From the NCBI GenBank assembly GCA_002431355.1, contig DJEQ01000004.1:1-17213 (forward strand): 17,213 bases of DNA. Reading direction: 5' to 3'. The DNA is from Oribacterium sp. UBA5894. Its GTDB lineage: Bacteria; Bacillota; Clostridia; Lachnospirales; Lachnospiraceae. The first letter of the stretch is position 1, and every line of letters starts with the position of its first letter. Position numbers and translations under genes: made by a program. The notes under the pieces are model-generated. The model was not told the DNA's origin and did not search any database. It was given only the letters and a program-made list of their open reading frames with translations. This document shows positions 15,109 through 17,213 of this stretch, one piece after another.

Positions 15109-15144
15109 ATTATACAATCATTCAGGCAAATGCAGGCTGACGGT

Positions 15145-15747
15145 TCAGCGGACGCCGTCCTTCGGGAGTCGAAGATCTCTCAGATACTGATGCTTTCCCT
15201 CCTCCACCTGAAATACACGAATCTCGCAGTTTCGTGGCTTCGGTCGCCAGCAGATACCGTTTTTCCTGTCCATGAGGTATCCGGAAAGCGCGCGCATGAT
15301 GCCGCCATGGCAGGCGATGAGAACATCCGCATACTCCTTCTGCTCGAGCTCCTCGAGAAAAGACCGACTTCTGGCAACGAGCGAGTCTATGCTTTCGACG
15401 CCGTCCTTCTTCGGGCAGGGAAAAAGCTCCGGCAGCGCCCAGTACAGCGTCATGGGAAGACTCATCCTCCAGTAGCTCTTCTTCTCGAAGCGTCCGAAAT
15501 CCGCCTCGATCAGACGCTCATCCCGGATCACCTCCGCCATCGGAACATTCCCGATGATGGCGCCCGTTTCGATGGCCCGCTGCAAGGGGCTTGCATAAAC
15601 CGCGTCGAAATGAAGATCGCCGAGCTGTGCCCGTGCAGCCCGTGCCTGGGCACGCCCCGTCTCATTCAGGGGTTCATCTGTCCGCCCCTGCATAAGCTGC
15701 TGTTTATTCAGATTGGTCTGTCCATGTCGGGTGAGCCAGATGGTCAT
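15145..15747 (-). CDS. Histidine phosphatase family protein (phosphoglycerate-mutase-like)
   Basis: This 200-residue cytoplasmic protein belongs to the branch 1 histidine phosphatases. The RHG motif TRHGQTNLN (6-14) provides the phospho-accepting H8. R57 follows in ASPLQRAIET, an acidic residue comes in the LIEADFG segment (79-85), and the second catalytic histidine is in ACHGG (H147). The size is that of phosphatases such as CobC/GpmB-like enzymes rather than the larger glycolytic mutase. No cobalamin genes are nearby, so alpha-ribazole phosphatase is not supported and the substrate is open. The start has a strong AGGAGG six bases before the ATG. It stands between the isomerase terminator and the importer control region, so it is probably transcribed alone. 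Confidence 0.85.
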   Translation of the reverse strand: MTIWLTRHGQTNLNKQQLMQGRTDEPLNETGRAQARAARAQLGDLHFDAVYASPLQRAIETGAIIGNVPMAEVIRDERLIEADFGRFEKKSYWRMSLPMTLYWALPELFPCPKKDGVESIDSLVARSRSFLEELEQKEYADVLIACHGGIMRALSGYLMDRKNGICWRPKPRNCEIRVFQVEEGKHQYLRDLRLPKDGVR

Positions 15748-15874
15748 GGAGAACCTCCTTTTCTTCTAATCCTCAGATGGCCGGGCCGTTTTGCTGTCCT
15801 CGCAGCCGCCGGAGATGGCCATGTCTCTGATCGCAGTGTTTCTGTTTATAAAAGTCTCTTCCCTGATTTGCCTG
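15748..15874. other. Intergenic region upstream of the histidine phosphatase
   Basis: On the minus strand this holds a possible -10 TATAAA near 15846-15851 without a good -35, GGCC-rich self-complementary sequence, and two copies of GGCCATCT about 40 bases apart. No gene is supported. It should contain the phosphatase promoter because a strong terminator precedes it. Confidence 0.3.
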
Positions 15875-15908
15875 AAAAAAGAGCCGCCGCACAGGCGGCA
15901 GCTCTTTT
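15875..15908 (-). terminator. Rho-independent terminator of the isomerase gene
   Basis: AAAAGAGC plus GCCGC pairs with GCGGC plus GCTCTTTT around an ACAG loop, with a single C-A mismatch inside the stem. On the minus strand it is followed by a run of six U. It begins 12 bases after the isomerase stop codon. Confidence 0.92.
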
Positions 15909-15920
15909 CATACGACGGCA

Positions 15921-17213
15921 TCAGATGTTCAGAAGATCGCTGTATACCTTCAGCGCACCATCGGTTTCATGCGCAAGCACCTTCTTTGCAAGCACCTTGC
16001 CAAGCTGTACGCCCTCCTGATCGAAGGAGTTCAGGTTCCAGCAGAAGCCCTGGAACATCACCTTATTCTCGTAGTGAGCAAGCAGTGCGCCGAGTGTTCT
16101 CGGATTCAGCTGCTGACCGATGATGATGGAGGAAGGACGACCACCCTCGAAGTTCTTGTTCCGGTTTTCATCTTCCTTTCCGCAGGCAAAGGCAACGATC
16201 TGGGCGGCAACATTGGCACAGAGCTTCTGCTGGCTGGTGCTGCCCTGAATCGTATCGTCCATGCCGATCTGATTCTCACGGAAGCCGACGAACTGAAGCG
16301 GGATGATGTTCTTGCCCTGATGCAGGAGCTGGTAGAAGCTGTGCTGGCCGTTCGTACCTGGCTCACCGAAGATGACCGGACCCGTCGGGTAATTCACTGG
16401 CTCGCCGAAGCGGTTCACCGACTTGCCATTCGACTCCATGTCGAGCTGCTGAAGATGTGCCGGGAAGCGGCTGAGGCCCTGGGAATATGGCAGAATGGCG
16501 GTGCTCTCATAACCGAGCACGTTTCGCTCATACACGCCGATCAGGGCATCGAGCATATCCGGATTCTTCAGCGGATCCTTTTCCTTCGCCAGCTGGTCCT
16601 CTGCTGCTGCGCCCTCGAGGAACTCGGCGAAAACCTCTGGTCCGAAGGCCAGCGACAGCACGGCGCCGCCGACGGCAGAGGTCGAGGAATAACGGCCACC
16701 AATATAGTCATCCATGTAGAAGGCAGCAAGGTAGTCCGGGCTTGTGGCGATTGGAGAGGTCTCCGATGTCACTGCAATCATATGCTTCGCCGGATCAAGG
16801 CCGAGCTTCCGAAGCGCATTCATTACGAAGGTCTGGTTTGTGAGCGTCTCGAGTGTCGTGCCAGACTTCGAAACGAGAATAAAGAGGGAATGTGCGACAT
16901 CAATATTGCGGAGAACCGCTGCCGCATCATCTGGATCAACATTGCTGATGAACTGTGCATTCATCTTGAGAAGGCCCTTTGACTTCGCCCAGTTTTCCAG
17001 TGCGAGATACATCGCGCGTGGGCCGAGATCACTGCCGCCGATGCCGATCTGAACGACGGTCGTAAACTTCTCGCCGGCTGCATTGGCAATCTCACCGGAA
17101 TGAACCTTGTTCGCGAAATCTGCGATGCGCTTCTGCTGCTTTACATAGAAGTCCCGCTTATTCTCCCCATCGGCCACAACCTCCTGTCCGAGCTGTCCGC
17201 GGGTCAGCTGGTG
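15921..17213 (-). CDS. pgi: Glucose-6-phosphate isomerase, N-terminus beyond the window
   Basis: The enzyme interconverts glucose-6-phosphate and fructose-6-phosphate in glycolysis and gluconeogenesis. The visible 430 codons stay open to the right edge, so the start is outside the window; the first visible residues are HQLTRGQLGQEV. Family landmarks are GIGGSDLGPRAMYLALENW, the SIS-domain phosphate-binding segment LVSKSGTTLETLTN, the signature IGGRYSSTSAVGG, GTNGQHSFYQLLHQG with the catalytic histidine, and FDQEGVQLGK with the catalytic lysine near the C-terminus. A GTG at 17177 is internal, not a real start. The gene ends in a strong terminator, so it is the last gene of its transcript. Confidence 0.95.
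   Translation of the reverse strand, partial: HQLTRGQLGQEVVADGENKRDFYVKQQKRIADFANKVHSGEIANAAGEKFTTVVQIGIGGSDLGPRAMYLALENWAKSKGLLKMNAQFISNVDPDDAAAVLRNIDVAHSLFILVSKSGTTLETLTNQTFVMNALRKLGLDPAKHMIAVTSETSPIATSPDYLAAFYMDDYIGGRYSSTSAVGGAVLSLAFGPEVFAEFLEGAAAEDQLAKEKDPLKNPDMLDALIGVYERNVLGYESTAILPYSQGLSRFPAHLQQLDMESNGKSVNRFGEPVNYPTGPVIFGEPGTNGQHSFYQLLHQGKNIIPLQFVGFRENQIGMDDTIQGSTSQQKLCANVAAQIVAFACGKEDENRNKNFEGGRPSSIIIGQQLNPRTLGALLAHYENKVMFQGFCWNLNSFDQEGVQLGKVLAKKVLAHETDGALKVYSDLLNI

Noticed and set aside
15136..15149. GCTGA/TCAGC hairpin at the phosphatase stop codon as terminator
   Set aside because: The stem is only 5 bp and no U-run follows on the minus strand.
15145..15747. Naming the histidine phosphatase as alpha-ribazole phosphatase CobC
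   Set aside because: The catalytic motifs fit the broad family, but there is no cobalamin gene nearby and no specific residue to support that substrate.
1..17213. Defence islands, phage genes, insertion sequences, CRISPR arrays, tRNA or rRNA
   Set aside because: No proteins, spaced repeats or RNA folds of these kinds were seen; the genes are housekeeping and transport functions.

Overview
The window looks like ordinary chromosome from an anaerobic Firmicute, most likely a Clostridia/Lachnospiraceae-type organism. This rests on the moderately GC-rich protein style, AGGAGG-type ribosome binding sites, a Lys-Lys-Asn lipoprotein signal followed by a Thr/Ala/Glu-rich spacer, a catabolite-type LacI operator, and the gene families present (YgiQ radical SAM, AbgB-like M20 peptidase, FHA-ABC exporter). 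The genus cannot be fixed from the sequence alone. I see no phage, insertion sequence, CRISPR array, tRNA or rRNA. There are thirteen protein genes. Twelve are on the minus strand and one, a LacI-type regulator, is on the plus strand. No stretch above about 235 bases lacks a gene.

Layout, left to right. (1) 88-3407: a minus-strand operon transcribed MATE efflux pump, then NudC-type NAD diphosphatase, then cytosolic L-asparaginase, the last two overlapping by 4 bases. (2) 3408-3588: a divergent control region with a good promoter on each strand, a 14-base LacI/CcpA-type operator in the MATE leader, and an imperfect palindrome at the start site of the lacI promoter. (3) 3589-4599: the LacI-family regulator, ended by a 17-bp bidirectional terminator shared with the convergent next gene. 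(4) 4832-8623: a secreted D,D-carboxypeptidase followed by a large single-chain ABC transporter carrying N-terminal FHA domains. (5) 8681-12045: an M20 amidohydrolase (AbgB type) followed by a YgiQ radical SAM enzyme. (6) 12257-14920: a polar amino-acid ABC importer in the order binding lipoprotein, permease, ATPase, with one terminator after the binding-protein gene and another after the ATPase gene. A cluster of TGCAT/ATGCA half-sites resembling ARG boxes lies at its promoter. (7) 15145-15747: a histidine phosphatase. (8) 15921 to the right edge: glucose-6-phosphate isomerase, missing its N-terminus because it runs out of the window, with a strong terminator behind it.

How the parts work together. 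The importer is the clearest functional unit, and its promoter architecture suggests amino-acid-responsive (possibly arginine/ArgR) repression. The MATE-nudC-asparaginase operon appears to be under LacI-family control, either by the adjacent regulator or by CcpA. The FHA-ABC protein sits beside a cell-wall carboxypeptidase and probably links an export function to Ser/Thr phosphorylation. I found no convincing wholly new system. The items most worth a second look are the FHA-ABC exporter, the ARG-box-like array, and the divergent operator region.
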